A DNA stretch of 64,000 bases from Gp6-AA40 sp963818645 (GCA_963818645.1 CAWFTF010000018.1:124001-188000), one strand, 5' to 3'. Counted from the first letter of the stretch, positions 17,017-26,847 are shown. The notes: generated from the sequence alone by a model not told the origin. Translations and numbers: made by a program.

Positions 17017-17668
17017 ATTCGCGGAGAAGGAACAACAGCTCGCTCGGCCGTGGAAACTTCGGTGCCCCCCCGAAGCCGCCGCGTCGCGAATCGAACGACG
17101 AGGCGAACTCTCCCACCGTGCGGCTCAGTACGCCGGCATCGGGTACAGCGTCGGGCCCGCCAGCCGAGCGCATGCTCTGAAGGCGTCCCAGGATCGCCAT
17201 CGCCGACTGCTCGACCTTCGGCTGTTCCTCGCGCCAGACTCGCGCGATCTCTTCGAGAATCTCGACGAAGCCCGGTCGTCCCCATCGTGCCTCGGGCGGG
17301 AAATATGTCCCGCCGTAGAAGGGCTCGAGGGTTGGCGTGAGCCAGACGCTCATCGGCCACCCGCCGGATCCGGTCGTGGCCTGGACGAACGTCATGTAGA
17401 CGCGGTCCACGTCCGGGCGCTCCTCTCGATCGACCTTGATTGAAACGAAGTAGCGCGAGAGCACCTCGGCAATCACCGGGTTCTCGAAGCTCTCATGCTC
17501 CATCACGTGGCACCAGTGACACGTCGAGTAACCAACCGACAGAAAGATCGGTTTGTTCTCACGGCGCGCCAGGTCGAACGCGTCCTGGCCCCATGGGTAC
17601 CAGTCGACCGGGTTGTCCTTGTGCTGGAGAAGATAGGGACTCTGTTCTGCGGCGAGACGATTCGGCAC
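16901..17668 (-). CDS. DUF255 thioredoxin-domain protein, N-terminal fragment
   Basis: N-terminal part of the same gene as 15553-17016. Residues 1-~180 carry the DUF255 thioredoxin-like domain: SPYLLQHKDNPVDWYPWG, the C-x-x-C site STCHWCHVMEHESFE, and GGWPMSVWLTP. The frame is valid up to about FLLREYARTG (~17005), after which the predicted residues (ATRHGAGDPACHGA) are out of frame. Start ATG 17668 opens with MPNRLAAEQSPYL, as expected for the family. It follows the M48 protease gene by one base, so these form a minus-strand operon. Confidence 0.82.
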   Translation of the reverse strand: MPNRLAAEQSPYLLQHKDNPVDWYPWGQDAFDLARRENKPIFLSVGYSTCHWCHVMEHESFENPVIAEVLSRYFVSIKVDREERPDVDRVYMTFVQATTGSGGWPMSVWLTPTLEPFYGGTYFPPEARWGRPGFVEILEEIARVWREEQPKVEQSAMAILGRLQSMRSAGGPDAVPDAGVLSRTVGEFASSFDSRRGGFGGAPKFPRPSELLFLLREYARTGAANATRHGAGDPACHGAGRNARPPRRRIPPVLS

Positions 17669-17669
17669 T

Positions 17670-18446
17670 TCAGCGATTATCCCCCGACCGCGAGGTGGTC
17701 ACGCGGACGAGATGCGCTTTGACGGATCGATACCGCTCGCTGTCGCGCGTACCGCCCTTCTGTCTCTTCACCTGGGCTGCGAGACTGTCGATGCGATCCT
17801 GCGGCGATGGATGGCTCGAGAGGAAGGCATCGACGCTACTCCGGTCGCGACTCGCCTCTCGTGCGAGCATCTGGAACAACTCGACCATCCCGCGTCCACT
17901 CCACCCGGAGCGCGTGAGGATCGTCATCCCTGCTTCGTCGGCCTCGCGTTCTTCGGCGCGGTTGAACTTCAGAAAGACGCCGCCGGTCAGCACACTGGCC
18001 GCGGCCTGCGCAGTTCCCGCACCGCCGGTGTTGCCGAGTAGTGCCCCCAACAGACCAAGGCCCCACTTCGCGACCATGCCCTGCGTGAGCCGGTCCGCGC
18101 CATGGCGCTTGGCGATATGCGCGACCTCGTGCGCCAGAACGGCCGCCACTTGCGACTCGTTCGCCGCCTTGCTCAGCACTCCGCGGTTGATCCACACGGG
18201 GCCGCCTGGGAGCGAGAACGCGTTGATCTCCGGCAAATCGGCAACGGCGAACGTGTATGGATATTTCGCTCCTGGCGCCGCGCGAACGAGCCGCTTTCCG
18301 ACATCCCGAACGTAACGGGTCACCATGGAATCCTTGAACTCTGGCACCTGCTTGCGTACCTGCTCGTTTGCGGTGCGCCCGATTTCGATCTCCTCCTCGA
18401 CCGACACCAGCGCCATGGCTGCCACGCTCGTCGAGGCCACGAACAA
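17670..18446 (-). CDS. M48 family zinc metalloprotease (true start probably 18492)
   Basis: 258 residues from the TTG at 18446. Zinc-protease motif HEVAH with the downstream glutamate in READEAG; INAFSLPGGPVWINRG is typical of M48 (BepA/LoiP-like) periplasmic proteases. The gene very likely starts at ATG 18492: its ATGA overlaps the stop of the YihY gene, and that frame encodes a signal peptide (MRQRAIRLWALGLWLFV). One extra T near 18443 shifts it out of frame. After correction the protein would be about 273 residues and exported, cleaving misfolded envelope proteins. An (CTCTGGG)2 heptad lies within the signal sequence. Confidence 0.85.
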   Translation of the reverse strand: MFVASTSVAAMALVSVEEEIEIGRTANEQVRKQVPEFKDSMVTRYVRDVGKRLVRAAPGAKYPYTFAVADLPEINAFSLPGGPVWINRGVLSKAANESQVAAVLAHEVAHIAKRHGADRLTQGMVAKWGLGLLGALLGNTGGAGTAQAAASVLTGGVFLKFNRAEEREADEAGMTILTRSGWSGRGMVELFQMLAREASRDRSSVDAFLSSHPSPQDRIDSLAAQVKRQKGGTRDSERYRSVKAHLVRVTTSRSGDNR

Positions 18447-18456
18447 ACAACCACAA

Positions 18457-18475
18457 GCCCAGAGCCCAGAGCCTG
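18457..18475. repeat. Short heptad pair inside a signal-peptide region
   Basis: GCCCAGAGCCCAGAGCC: two exact 7-base units (CCCAGAG). The complement CTCTGGG also appears at 35278. Only two units, so it may be chance; listed because the period matches the other loci. Confidence 0.3.
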
Positions 18476-18488
18476 ATAGCCCGCTGTC

Positions 18489-19376
18489 TCATGTCCTCGG
18501 GCTGGCCGCCGCGGGCATCGTCTCGGTTCGATGCCGACGGAGTCGCGCGTACGCCGCCGTGAACTCTACGCCGTACATCAGGATGACTGACGAGATGTAG
18601 ATCCAGAGCAGGAAGACGACGACGGTAGTGATCGACCCGTGAATCATGCTGAGTCGCTGGTTCTGGCGGACGTACCACGAGAAGCCCGAGAGCGCGACTC
18701 GCCACAGCAGCCCGGTCAGGATGGCGCCAACCCACACGTCGCGAAACCGCGTGCGTGCGTTGGGAATGAAATAGAAGACAAGGCCGGTGCCGACCATCAG
18801 GAGCACCATCGCCAGATACCTGAACACGAATGTCTGCAGTGCCACGAACCACGGTGCGCCGGCCAGCAGTTGCCCGACGCGCGACGTCTCCGCCACCTGA
18901 ATGAAGCTGACGACGACCAACGCCACGGCCATGGCCACCGTCGCTGCCACCAGCAACAGGAACGATACGAGTCGATGCTTCCAGAAGCTTCGCTGCTTCT
19001 CGACTCCCCAGGCCTCGTTTACGGCACTCGTGACCGCACCGAAGAACCCGAGTGATGCCCACACAAGCCCGAGCCCGCCGGCCACACCGATGCGAATGCT
19101 GTCCGCACGAAAGGCGTCCAGCTGGTCGGTCATGAAGTCGAGCCGCGTCGGGAAATAACGGAAGATGAAACCGAGGACCCGCGCCCGGTCGTCTTCATCA
19201 GCCGTCACGACTCCAAGGATTGAGAGGAGGAGGAGGAGAAACGGAAAGAGCGACAGCAGCGAGTAGTACGCGATCGAAGCGGCGTGCGTCAGGTCGTTCC
19301 TGCTGACGAGCCCGATCAGGGCCCGCCACGCGGCCTGTCCCCAGAGACGCAGTTCGCGGCGTAGTGGACGCCACAA
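18489..19376 (-). CDS. YihY/BrkB-family inner-membrane protein
   Basis: 295 residues with six predicted membrane helices. Family blocks visible: AASIAYYSLLSLFPFLLLLLSILG, LVWASLGFFGAVTSAVNEAWGVEKQRSFW, and the last helices VVVFLLWIYISSVILMYGVEFTAAY. YihY proteins (once mis-named RNase BN) are of uncertain function. The stop TGA overlaps the proposed M48 start in an ATGA, implying translational coupling. Start ATG 19376 is the only early start. Confidence 0.9.
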   Translation of the reverse strand: MWRPLRRELRLWGQAAWRALIGLVSRNDLTHAASIAYYSLLSLFPFLLLLLSILGVVTADEDDRARVLGFIFRYFPTRLDFMTDQLDAFRADSIRIGVAGGLGLVWASLGFFGAVTSAVNEAWGVEKQRSFWKHRLVSFLLLVAATVAMAVALVVVSFIQVAETSRVGQLLAGAPWFVALQTFVFRYLAMVLLMVGTGLVFYFIPNARTRFRDVWVGAILTGLLWRVALSGFSWYVRQNQRLSMIHGSITTVVVFLLWIYISSVILMYGVEFTAAYARLRRHRTETMPAAASPRT

Positions 19377-19393
19377 CCGCGTCCACTCGAGAG

Positions 19394-20143
19394 TCAGCGC
19401 TGTGCGGCCTCCCGCCGCGAGGCCCGGTTGTCGCGGATCTCGTGCTTCTTCATCTTGCTGTAAAGGGTGGGGCGATAGAGACCCAGGATCTGCGCCGCCT
19501 CCTGCTTATTCCAGTTCGTGCGCTGAAGCGTCTGCAGGATGGCCATACGCTCGATCTCGGCCAGCGTGCGATGCGGCGGGATGGTGAACTCGCGCGCGCT
19601 GGCGGCGCTGTCGCGCACGGAGTCCGGGAGATCCGCGGGTGTGATCTCTCCTGTCTTACACACCAGCACCGCACGCTCGATCGCGTTCTCGAGCTCGCGG
19701 ACGTTGCCTGCCCACCGGTTGCGAATCAGCAGGTGATACACGGATGGCGAGACGGAGCGAATCGACTTCTGATACCGCTGGTTGAACTTCGAGAGGAAGT
19801 GATTGCACAGCAGCGGGATGTCTTCCGTCCGCTCGCGAAGCGGCGGCACGCGCACGCTGATCGTGTTGATGCGGAAGTACAGGTCCTCGCGCAGGCGGCC
19901 CTCACGCAGTGCCACTTCGAGGTCGACGTTGGTCGCGCAGATCAATCTGAAATCGACCGCAACCACGACGATCGCTGCCGATCGGACGATACTCACGCTC
20001 TTGAAGGACGCGCAGCAGTTTCGTCTGCAGGTACGCCGGCATCTCGCCGATCTCGTCGAGCAGCAACGAGCCGCCCTCCGCCATCTCGACGAGCCCGATC
20101 TTGTCGGCGGCCGCACCGGTGAACGCGCCCTTCTTGTAGCCAA
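19394..20143 (-). CDS. Sigma54-dependent response regulator, C-terminal fragment
   Basis: Second part of the regulator that begins at 20852; true coding resumes near 19965 (VDFRLICATN). It contains the end of the AAA+ domain, including the arginine-finger region (REDLYFRINTISVRVPPLRER) and NRWAGNVRELENAIERAV, then a Fis-type helix-turn-helix (NKQEAAQILGLYRPTLYSKMKKHEI) that would bind enhancers. Residues before the junction in this frame are spurious. It ends 17 bases before the YihY gene start on the same strand, so both may be co-transcribed. Confidence 0.82.
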   Translation of the reverse strand: MATRRARSPVRPPTRSGSSRWRRAARCCSTRSARCRRTCRRNCCASFKSVSIVRSAAIVVVAVDFRLICATNVDLEVALREGRLREDLYFRINTISVRVPPLRERTEDIPLLCNHFLSKFNQRYQKSIRSVSPSVYHLLIRNRWAGNVRELENAIERAVLVCKTGEITPADLPDSVRDSAASAREFTIPPHRTLAEIERMAILQTLQRTNWNKQEAAQILGLYRPTLYSKMKKHEIRDNRASRREAAQR

Positions 20144-20852
20144 ACAGCTCGCTCTCGATCAGGTCTCTCGGAATGGACGCGCAGTTGATCTTGATGAAGG
20201 GACCGCTCGCACGATGCGAGTTGTAGTGAATGGCGTTGGCGATCAGTTCCTTGCCGGTGCCGTTCTCGCCTTGAATCAGGATGTTGGCGTCGCTCGCTGC
20301 GACGCTTTCCACCAGCTCGAACAGCGTCATCATGGCCGAGCTCTGACCGATCACGCTCGCAAAGCTGTATTGCCCTCGCAGTCGATCCTTGAGCTGTTGA
20401 TGTTCGACGCGCTCGTCGATGCGGCCGACAGCCTTTCCCAACAGGTCGACCAGACCGTCTTCCGATACCGGGCGCTCGAGAAAGAAGAAGGCGCCCGCTC
20501 GTCCAGCTTCGACGGCTCGGGTAATCGTTCCCTGTCCGCCGACCACGATCACCTCGGGCTCGGGGTCCAACTGCTTGAGCCGACGTAACAACTCGATGCC
20601 GTCCATGTCCGGCAGAGACAGATCCGTCAAAACCACGTCGGGACGCCACTGCTTGTAGACTTCTGCGCCATCGGCTCCCGTCCGGGCCCCGCGCACGTCG
20701 TAGCGTTCGGCTTCGGCGACGGCTTGAAGCAAGCCGGTCATCGAGCTCTGCTCGTCGATCGCGAGCACTCGACGGCGACGTCTGTTCGAAAATGGGTGCG
20801 TAGAAATAAGCAAAATCCCCCCGGCGGTTACACTAGCACAGGCCGTCTTCAA
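19902..20852 (-). CDS. Sigma54-dependent response regulator, N-terminal fragment
   Basis: NtrC-type regulator. Receiver domain: acidic pair in LAIDEQS, phospho-acceptor Asp in DVVLTDLSLPDMDG, then FFFLERPV where the usual Lys-Pro is Arg-Pro. The AAA+ domain has Walker A GENGTGKE, the sigma54-contact loop GAFTGA and Walker B GGSLLLDEIGEM. Frame is good to REYRPIGSDRR (~19965), then shifts; the rest is in 19394-20143. Combined length ~480 residues is normal. The start at 20852 is a TTG; an internal start near the receiver is possible. Divergent from the carboxylase operon. Confidence 0.83.
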   Translation of the reverse strand: MKTACASVTAGGILLISTHPFSNRRRRRVLAIDEQSSMTGLLQAVAEAERYDVRGARTGADGAEVYKQWRPDVVLTDLSLPDMDGIELLRRLKQLDPEPEVIVVGGQGTITRAVEAGRAGAFFFLERPVSEDGLVDLLGKAVGRIDERVEHQQLKDRLRGQYSFASVIGQSSAMMTLFELVESVAASDANILIQGENGTGKELIANAIHYNSHRASGPFIKINCASIPRDLIESELFGYKKGAFTGAAADKIGLVEMAEGGSLLLDEIGEMPAYLQTKLLRVLQEREYRPIGSDRRGCGRFQIDLRDQRRPRSGTA

Positions 20853-20933
20853 TCAATACACAACTGGGCACGGACGAGTCAAATCAGACAGTTTGTAACA
20901 ACTACACGCACGTAATAGGCCTGAGAACACTCC

Positions 20934-20939
20934 TATAAT
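20934..20939 (+). promoter_or_regulatory. Possible -10 element of the acyl-CoA carboxylase operon
   Basis: A perfect TATAAT sits 14 bases before ATG 20953, in the AT-richer gap between the divergent regulator and carboxylase genes. No good -35 hexamer lies 16-18 bases upstream, so it would be an extended or activator-dependent promoter with a very short leader. Confidence 0.35.
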
Positions 20940-20952
20940 CGCGAACAGTTTT

Positions 20953-22560
20953 ATGGATCTCCTCGACACGCAGATCAATCCGGCTGACGCCGAGTTCCGC
21001 GGCAACGCGAGTCGAATGGAGAGCCTGGTAGCCGAGCTTCGAGCGCAACTGACCCAAGCCAGGGCCGGCGGCGGAGAACGCTACCTCCAGCGTCACCGCG
21101 AACAGGGCAAACTGCCGGCCCGGGAACGCATCAGCCGACTGCTCGACCCGGGTTCTCCCCTGCTGGAGTTATCGGCACTGGCGGCCTGGGACATGTACGA
21201 CAACGAAGCTCCTGGTGCCGGATTGGTGACCGGAATTGGCCGGGTCTCTGGTCGCGAAGTGATGATCGTGGCCAACGACGCCACGGTGAAGGGCGGCACC
21301 TACTATCCGATCACCGTGAAGAAGCACGTGCGAGCGCAGCAGATCGCCCTCGAGAACCGCCTGCCGTGCGTCTATCTAGTGGACTCTGGCGGTGCGTTCC
21401 TGCCGTTGCAGGCCGAGGTCTTCCCCGACCGCGATCACTTTGGCCGCATCTTCTACAACCAGGCTCGAATGTCTGCGCTCGGCATTCCGCAGATCGCCGT
21501 CGTCATGGGGTCGTGCACAGCCGGTGGCGCCTATGTGCCGGCGATGTCCGACGAAACGATCATCGTGAAAGGAACAGGGACGATTTTTCTGGGAGGTCCC
21601 CCACTTGTGAAGGCGGCGACAGGAGAGGACGTAACTGCGGAGGAACTTGGCGGCGCCGACGTCCACACCCGGCTGTCCGGCGTCGCCGACTATCTCGCTG
21701 AAGACGATGACCACGCGCTGAGGCAGACGCGAACAATCATCGGCACCCTCAACACGCAGAAGAGTCTTCCTGCGGATATGACGGCGCCCGAGGAGCCGGC
21801 GTACGACCCTCAGGAGATTTACGGAATCGTCAACGCCGATGTCCGCAAGCCGTACGACGTGCGGGACGTGATCGCGCGCATGGTGGACGGATCGCGCTTC
21901 GACGAGTTCAAGCAACGCTACGCGACGACGCTGGTCACTGGCTTCGCCCGGCTGCATGGCTTCCTCGTCGGGATCGTCGCCAACAACGGTGTGCTGTTTT
22001 CCGAGTCTGCGCTCAAGGCGACACACTTCATCGAGTTGTGCAATCAGCGCGGCGTCCCGCTTGTCTTCCTCCAGAACATCACCGGCTTCATCGTCGGGCG
22101 GCAATACGAACGAGGCGGCATCGCGAAGGACGGAGCGAAGATGGTGCACGCCGTCGCCAACTCGGTCGTCCCGAAATTTACTGTCGTCATTGGCGGCTCG
22201 TTTGGCGCCGGCAACTACGGAATGTGCGGACGTGCGTACGATCCGCGCTTTCTCTGGATGTGGCCCAATGCCCGCATCTCTGTCATGGGTGGAGAGCAGG
22301 CCGCGGGCGTGTTGACCACCGTGAAGCGCGACCAGCTCGCGCGCGAGGGCAAGTCGCTCAGCCCCGAAGAGGAGCAGGCCATCCGCGGTCCGATCCTCGA
22401 CAAGTACGAGCGCGAAGGGTCGCCCTACTACTCGACCGCCCGGCTCTGGGACGATGGCATCCTGGACCCGGTGGACACACGACAGGCACTCGCGCTCGGA
22501 ATCTCGGCGGCGTATAACGCGCCGATTCCGGAAGCGAAGTACGGCATCTTCCGGATGTAA
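20953..22560 (+). CDS. Acyl-CoA carboxylase beta subunit (methylcrotonoyl-CoA carboxylase type)
   Basis: 535 residues, the normal length for the carboxyltransferase beta subunit of MCC/geranyl-CoA carboxylases. It transfers carboxyl from biotin to a branched acyl-CoA. Visible blocks: RERISRLLDPGSPLLELS, GGAYVPAMSDE, NITGFIVGRQYERGGIAKDGAKMV, GGSFGAGNYGMCGRAYDP and MGGEQAAGVL. The biotin carboxylase starts 4 bases after the stop, so they are one operon. The subtype is inferred from length and the YERGG..KDGAK block; propionyl-CoA use cannot be excluded without alignment. Confidence 0.88.
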   Translation: MDLLDTQINPADAEFRGNASRMESLVAELRAQLTQARAGGGERYLQRHREQGKLPARERISRLLDPGSPLLELSALAAWDMYDNEAPGAGLVTGIGRVSGREVMIVANDATVKGGTYYPITVKKHVRAQQIALENRLPCVYLVDSGGAFLPLQAEVFPDRDHFGRIFYNQARMSALGIPQIAVVMGSCTAGGAYVPAMSDETIIVKGTGTIFLGGPPLVKAATGEDVTAEELGGADVHTRLSGVADYLAEDDDHALRQTRTIIGTLNTQKSLPADMTAPEEPAYDPQEIYGIVNADVRKPYDVRDVIARMVDGSRFDEFKQRYATTLVTGFARLHGFLVGIVANNGVLFSESALKATHFIELCNQRGVPLVFLQNITGFIVGRQYERGGIAKDGAKMVHAVANSVVPKFTVVIGGSFGAGNYGMCGRAYDPRFLWMWPNARISVMGGEQAAGVLTTVKRDQLAREGKSLSPEEEQAIRGPILDKYEREGSPYYSTARLWDDGILDPVDTRQALALGISAAYNAPIPEAKYGIFRM

Positions 22561-22563
22561 CCG

Positions 22564-24081
<1,518 letters not shown>

Positions 24082-24188
24082 TTCCGACGATCCAACCGAG
24101 GTGAGTCCCGCTCGGGAACGGCCGCTATCAGGTCACTCGCGGGACGAAGCGAACGATCGCATTTGCCGTCGCCGGGCGCGATACGTGG

Positions 24189-24530
24189 GTGTTCCTCGAC
24201 GGCCGCACCTACATCGTCAGCGACACGCCTGACGGCTCGCCGCGACGATCGCGCGTGGACGAACAGGGCGCGCTCACGGCACCGATGCCTGCCACCGTGC
24301 TCAAGATCAACGCCACCACGGGTCAGCAGGTGAAGCGCAACGATGTCGTGATGGTGCTCGAAGCAATGAAGATGGAACTGCCGATTCGCTCGCCGCGCGA
24401 TGGCGTGGTGAAGGCGATCCGATGCGAGGCCGGCGAGCTGGTTCAGCCGGGCACCACGCTCCTCGAGCTCGAAGATGACCCTTCGACCCTTCGGCAGCCT
24501 CAGGGTCGTCCCGAGCAACGTCGAGGGTGA
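24189..24530 (+). CDS. Biotin carboxyl carrier protein of the acyl-CoA carboxylase
   Basis: 113 residues from GTG 24189, containing the biotinylation site VLEAMKME (Lys at 24369-24371) in a lipoyl/biotinyl domain. Coding clearly extends upstream to 24105 in the same frame (VPLGNGRYQVTRGTKRTIAFAV). A GTG at 24074 overlapping the biotin carboxylase stop, with a frame change near 24103, would restore a longer start. So the true gene probably begins at 24074 and is frameshifted. The last residues (DPSTLRQPQGRPEQRRG) come from a dispersed palindromic repeat at 24478. Confidence 0.8.
   Translation: MFLDGRTYIVSDTPDGSPRRSRVDEQGALTAPMPATVLKINATTGQQVKRNDVVMVLEAMKMELPIRSPRDGVVKAIRCEAGELVQPGTTLLELEDDPSTLRQPQGRPEQRRG
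24478..24528. repeat. Palindromic CCCTTCGAC..CAGGGT repeat inside the biotin carrier 3' end
   Basis: ACCCTTCGAC at 24478-24487 pairs with GTCGAGGGT at 24520-24528; an inner copy ACCCTTCGG...CCTCAGGGT is nested between. The repeat is in frame and supplies the last ~17 codons of the biotin carrier. The same core occurs at 45781 and, degenerate, at 14971. Confidence 0.65.
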
Positions 24531-24542
24531 GAAGATAGAACG

Positions 24543-24812
24543 GTGAGCGAGAAGGTTCCCGCAGAGATCGCGGCGATTCTCACCGAGTTCGTCGAGAAGG
24601 TGGGACTGCTGCGCCGCGACATGCAGCACAAGAAGGAACTCGAGAAGTACGAGGCCCGGATGCAGCGCATCGAGCAGAAGCTCTCCGCGCTGGCCGAGCG
24701 AGTGTCAGTGGACGATCCGGATCTCGCCAAGGCGATACGGACCGCGTGGCAAATGCCGGCCCGCAGCCTCGCGTTCCGGAACGCCACGCATCAAAAGCCG
24801 GAGGGTGGTTAG
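24543..24812 (+). CDS. Small coiled-coil hypothetical protein
   Basis: 89 residues, GTG start 12 bases after the biotin carrier stop. Residues ~20-60 are a charged heptad-like helix (VGLLRRDMQHKKELEKYEARMQRIEQKLSAL). No family recognised. Position in the carboxylase operon suggests co-expression, perhaps as a small accessory subunit, which is inference. The final Gly codons and stop TAG fall inside the heptad-repeat arm at 24803. Confidence 0.6.
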   Translation: MSEKVPAEIAAILTEFVEKVGLLRRDMQHKKELEKYEARMQRIEQKLSALAERVSVDDPDLAKAIRTAWQMPARSLAFRNATHQKPEGG

Positions 24813-24883
24813 TGGTTGGTGGTCAGTGGACAGAACCGAACGCTGAACTTAACCACCCACCACCTACCACCATCCACCAACCG
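24803..24883. repeat. Heptanucleotide inverted-arm repeat, GTGGTTR family
   Basis: Left arm 24803-24830 reads GTGGTTA GTGGTTG GTGGTCA GTGGACA in strict 7-base steps; right arm 24851-24883 is the complementary CCACC type (reverse complement GGTTGGT GGATGGT GGTAGGT GGTGGGT GGTT). It lies between two convergent genes, overlapping the stop codon of one and ending 2 bases from the stop of the other. Arm order (G-rich first) is the reverse of the TTGGGAG loci. Confidence 0.85.
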
Positions 24884-24885
24884 TC

Positions 24886-25362
24886 TTAGCCTTTGGGCCC
24901 CACCGTCTGATTCGACAAGTAGCGCTCGTACCCCATCTCCTTGATCTGATGGAGCTGCGCCTCGAGCCAGTCCACGTGCTCTTCCTCGTCCTTCAGAAGC
25001 TTCGAGAACAGCTCGCGTGACTGGTCGTCACCGGCGTCGCGCGAGATCTGGACGGCCTTGTTGTACATCGCGACGGCGTTCGTCTCGAGCTGGAGGTCGG
25101 CTTCGAGTTGATTCTTGACGTTCGTGCCGACCTTGAGCTCCATGTATTCCATCGTCGGCGTGGCGTCGAGGAACAGGATGCGCTCGATGAGCTCTTCGGC
25201 GTGCTTCATCTCGTCGATCGACTGCTTTCTGATGAAGTCGCCCAGGCCGTGATAGCCCCAGTTGTGACACATCTCCGCATGCAGGAAATACTGGTTGATC
25301 GCCGTCAGTTCTTCCTTGAGTGCGTGATTGAGCTGAGCGATGACCTGAGCGTTACCGCGCAT
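24886..25362 (-). CDS. bfr: Bacterioferritin
   Basis: 158 residues, the usual Bfr length. It stores iron in a 24-subunit cage, oxidising Fe(II) at a di-iron site. Visible: LKEELTAINQYFLHAEMCHNWGYHGLGDFIRKQSIDEMKHAEELIERIL gives the ferroxidase ligands (Glu, Glu, His in EMKHAE), and DEEEHVDWLEAQL gives the second pair. The haem-ligand Met would be in the helix after LFLDATPTMEYM. Start ATG 25362 is preceded by a strong AAAGGAGG. An in-frame start at 25410 lacks such a site and adds unusual residues. Confidence 0.92.
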   Translation of the reverse strand: MRGNAQVIAQLNHALKEELTAINQYFLHAEMCHNWGYHGLGDFIRKQSIDEMKHAEELIERILFLDATPTMEYMELKVGTNVKNQLEADLQLETNAVAMYNKAVQISRDAGDDQSRELFSKLLKDEEEHVDWLEAQLHQIKEMGYERYLSNQTVGPKG

Positions 25363-25522
25363 TAATGCCGCCTCCTTTGCGCGTGTGCCGATCACACAGC
25401 GCGGGGACATCGTACGCTGAACAATGCCCGCGGCTCAAATAGCTGAGTATCCTGCGACTGCGACTCGCTCTCACAACGGTCGAGTCTCCTCCCTGCCGTA
25501 CAATCGATCCATGAGGGCGATC

Positions 25523-26119
25523 ATGAGAACCCGACTGACAGCGCTTGCGATATTGCTGATTCCCACCGCAGTCCTGGCGCAGGATCCCGGCCAGATACAG
25601 CGGCTCTTCGAGTCGGGGAAATATCAGCAGGTCGTCGATTCCACCACGCCAGACTCGCCGCCCGATGTGCTCTACACGACGGCGCAGAGCCAGCAGAAAC
25701 TCGGCGCCAACGATCAGGCGGCGCAGACATTCAGTCGCCTGGCCGAGCGTCCCGAGGCAGACCCATGGCACTTCATCGGGTTGTCTGGGCGTCAACTCGT
25801 GGAAGGGAATCCCGACGCCGCGATCGCGTCGGCGCGTCAAGCAGTCGACGATGGCACCGGAACTTCCCTACGCGCACTTTCAGCTCGGTCTTGTGCTCGC
25901 CCGCCAGCAGCGTGGGCGGAGGCCGCCGCCGAATTCGACGAGGTCAGTGCTCGGCAGCCGACCAACGCCTACGCGTACTACTACGGCGGCATGATGCACT
26001 ACCGCGCCAGTCGAGTCGATCAGATGGCGGTGCACTTCGAGCAGTTCCTCAAGCTCGCGCCCGAGGCGCCCGAGCGGCCGGAGGTGCTCTCGATCATGCG
26101 AACGCTTCAAAGACGGTAA
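25523..26119 (+). CDS. Secreted TPR-repeat protein (internal double frameshift)
   Basis: About 198 residues with a signal peptide (MRTRLTALAILLIPTAVLAQ). Two to four TPR-like helical pairs follow (IQRLFESGKYQQVVD, AAQTFSRLAERPEAD, AAAEFDEVSARQPTNAYAYYYGGMMHYRASRVDQMAVHFEQFLKLAP). Between ~25858 and ~25915 the correct reading is in another frame (ELPYAHFQLGLVLARQQ), so two compensating indels scramble about 18 residues. I chose ATG 25523 for the GAGGG upstream; ATG 25511 is possible. Likely periplasmic scaffold; function unknown. Confidence 0.72.
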   Translation: MRTRLTALAILLIPTAVLAQDPGQIQRLFESGKYQQVVDSTTPDSPPDVLYTTAQSQQKLGANDQAAQTFSRLAERPEADPWHFIGLSGRQLVEGNPDAAIASARQAVDDGTGTSLRALSARSCARPPAAWAEAAAEFDEVSARQPTNAYAYYYGGMMHYRASRVDQMAVHFEQFLKLAPEAPERPEVLSIMRTLQRR

Positions 26120-26120
26120 G

Positions 26121-26141
26121 AACTCCGTTGGGAGTTGGGCG
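26121..26141. repeat. Minimal heptad hairpin between convergent genes
   Basis: AACTCC at 26121-26126 pairs with GGAGTT at 26131-26136, within three 7-base units AACTCCG TTGGGAG TTGGGCG. It is the shortest member of the TTGGGAG family here and lies between the stops at 26119 and 26146. Confidence 0.45.
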
Positions 26142-26145
26142 TTTC

Positions 26146-26847
26146 CTAGAACGTCTGTCCGATTCCGAAGACCCATCGTCCGGTGTCGGCGACAGGCCGA
26201 TTCCAGATGGTCTTCCCGTAATCCACGCGGAACAACGCGAACGGCGTCACAAGGCGCAAGCCAAATCCTGATGACCCTACGAGATCGCCGAGACGCACAT
26301 CGGAGACCGTGGGAAAGACGTTGCCCGTGTCGATGAACACCACACCCCGAAGCCATCGATAGACCGGAAACCGCACCTCCTGGTTCAACGTCAGCAGCCC
26401 GCGGCCCCCGACGGGGTCTCCGTTGAAGTCGAGCCCTCCGAGGCTGTCTTCGGGCACGCCCCTGACGGTGCGGGCACCACCTGCAAAGAAGCGCAGATCG
26501 GAGACCAGCGCCTGTCCCTCGAGCGGCTTGACGGCACCGTATCTCGCCGCAGATGCGAGGACGACCCTTTTCCAGGGCCTGAAGTAATAGGCCTGTGTGA
26601 GCGACCTCAGGAACAGCAGATCGGAGTTGAGCAGTGCTGTGCCGTGCTCGAGGCTGGTGGAGACAAACGTCCCGCGCGTGGTGTCAGACGGATCGTCGCG
26701 CGTGTCCCATGTGGCACTCGACGTGAAACGGCCGATGTGGGCCGTGACGTCGAACGCGAAATCCGGATCGCTTGGCTGAGTATCGAACGTCCGGTTTCGC
26801 TCGGAGCGAAGCCCGTACGACAGCGTCAGCTTTCTTCCATCGGCCAC
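26146..26847 (-). CDS. TamB-Omp85 fusion protein, C-terminal barrel fragment
   Basis: C-terminal 230 residues of the gene that starts at 32665; the frame changes near 26855 (SVADGRKLTLSYGLRSERN continues TTAAWEQ). It holds the second half of an Omp85 barrel: strands such as ERNRTFDTQPSDPDFAFDVTAHIG, the block GGARTVRGVPEDSLGG equivalent to the conserved V-R-G-F/Y loop-6 region, GRGLLTLNQEVRFPVYRWLRGVVFIDTGNVF, and a terminal GQTF ending in Phe. These are the expected landmarks of BamA/TamA barrels inserted in the outer membrane. Confidence 0.85.
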   Translation of the reverse strand: MADGRKLTLSYGLRSERNRTFDTQPSDPDFAFDVTAHIGRFTSSATWDTRDDPSDTTRGTFVSTSLEHGTALLNSDLLFLRSLTQAYYFRPWKRVVLASAARYGAVKPLEGQALVSDLRFFAGGARTVRGVPEDSLGGLDFNGDPVGGRGLLTLNQEVRFPVYRWLRGVVFIDTGNVFPTVSDVRLGDLVGSSGFGLRLVTPFALFRVDYGKTIWNRPVADTGRWVFGIGQTF

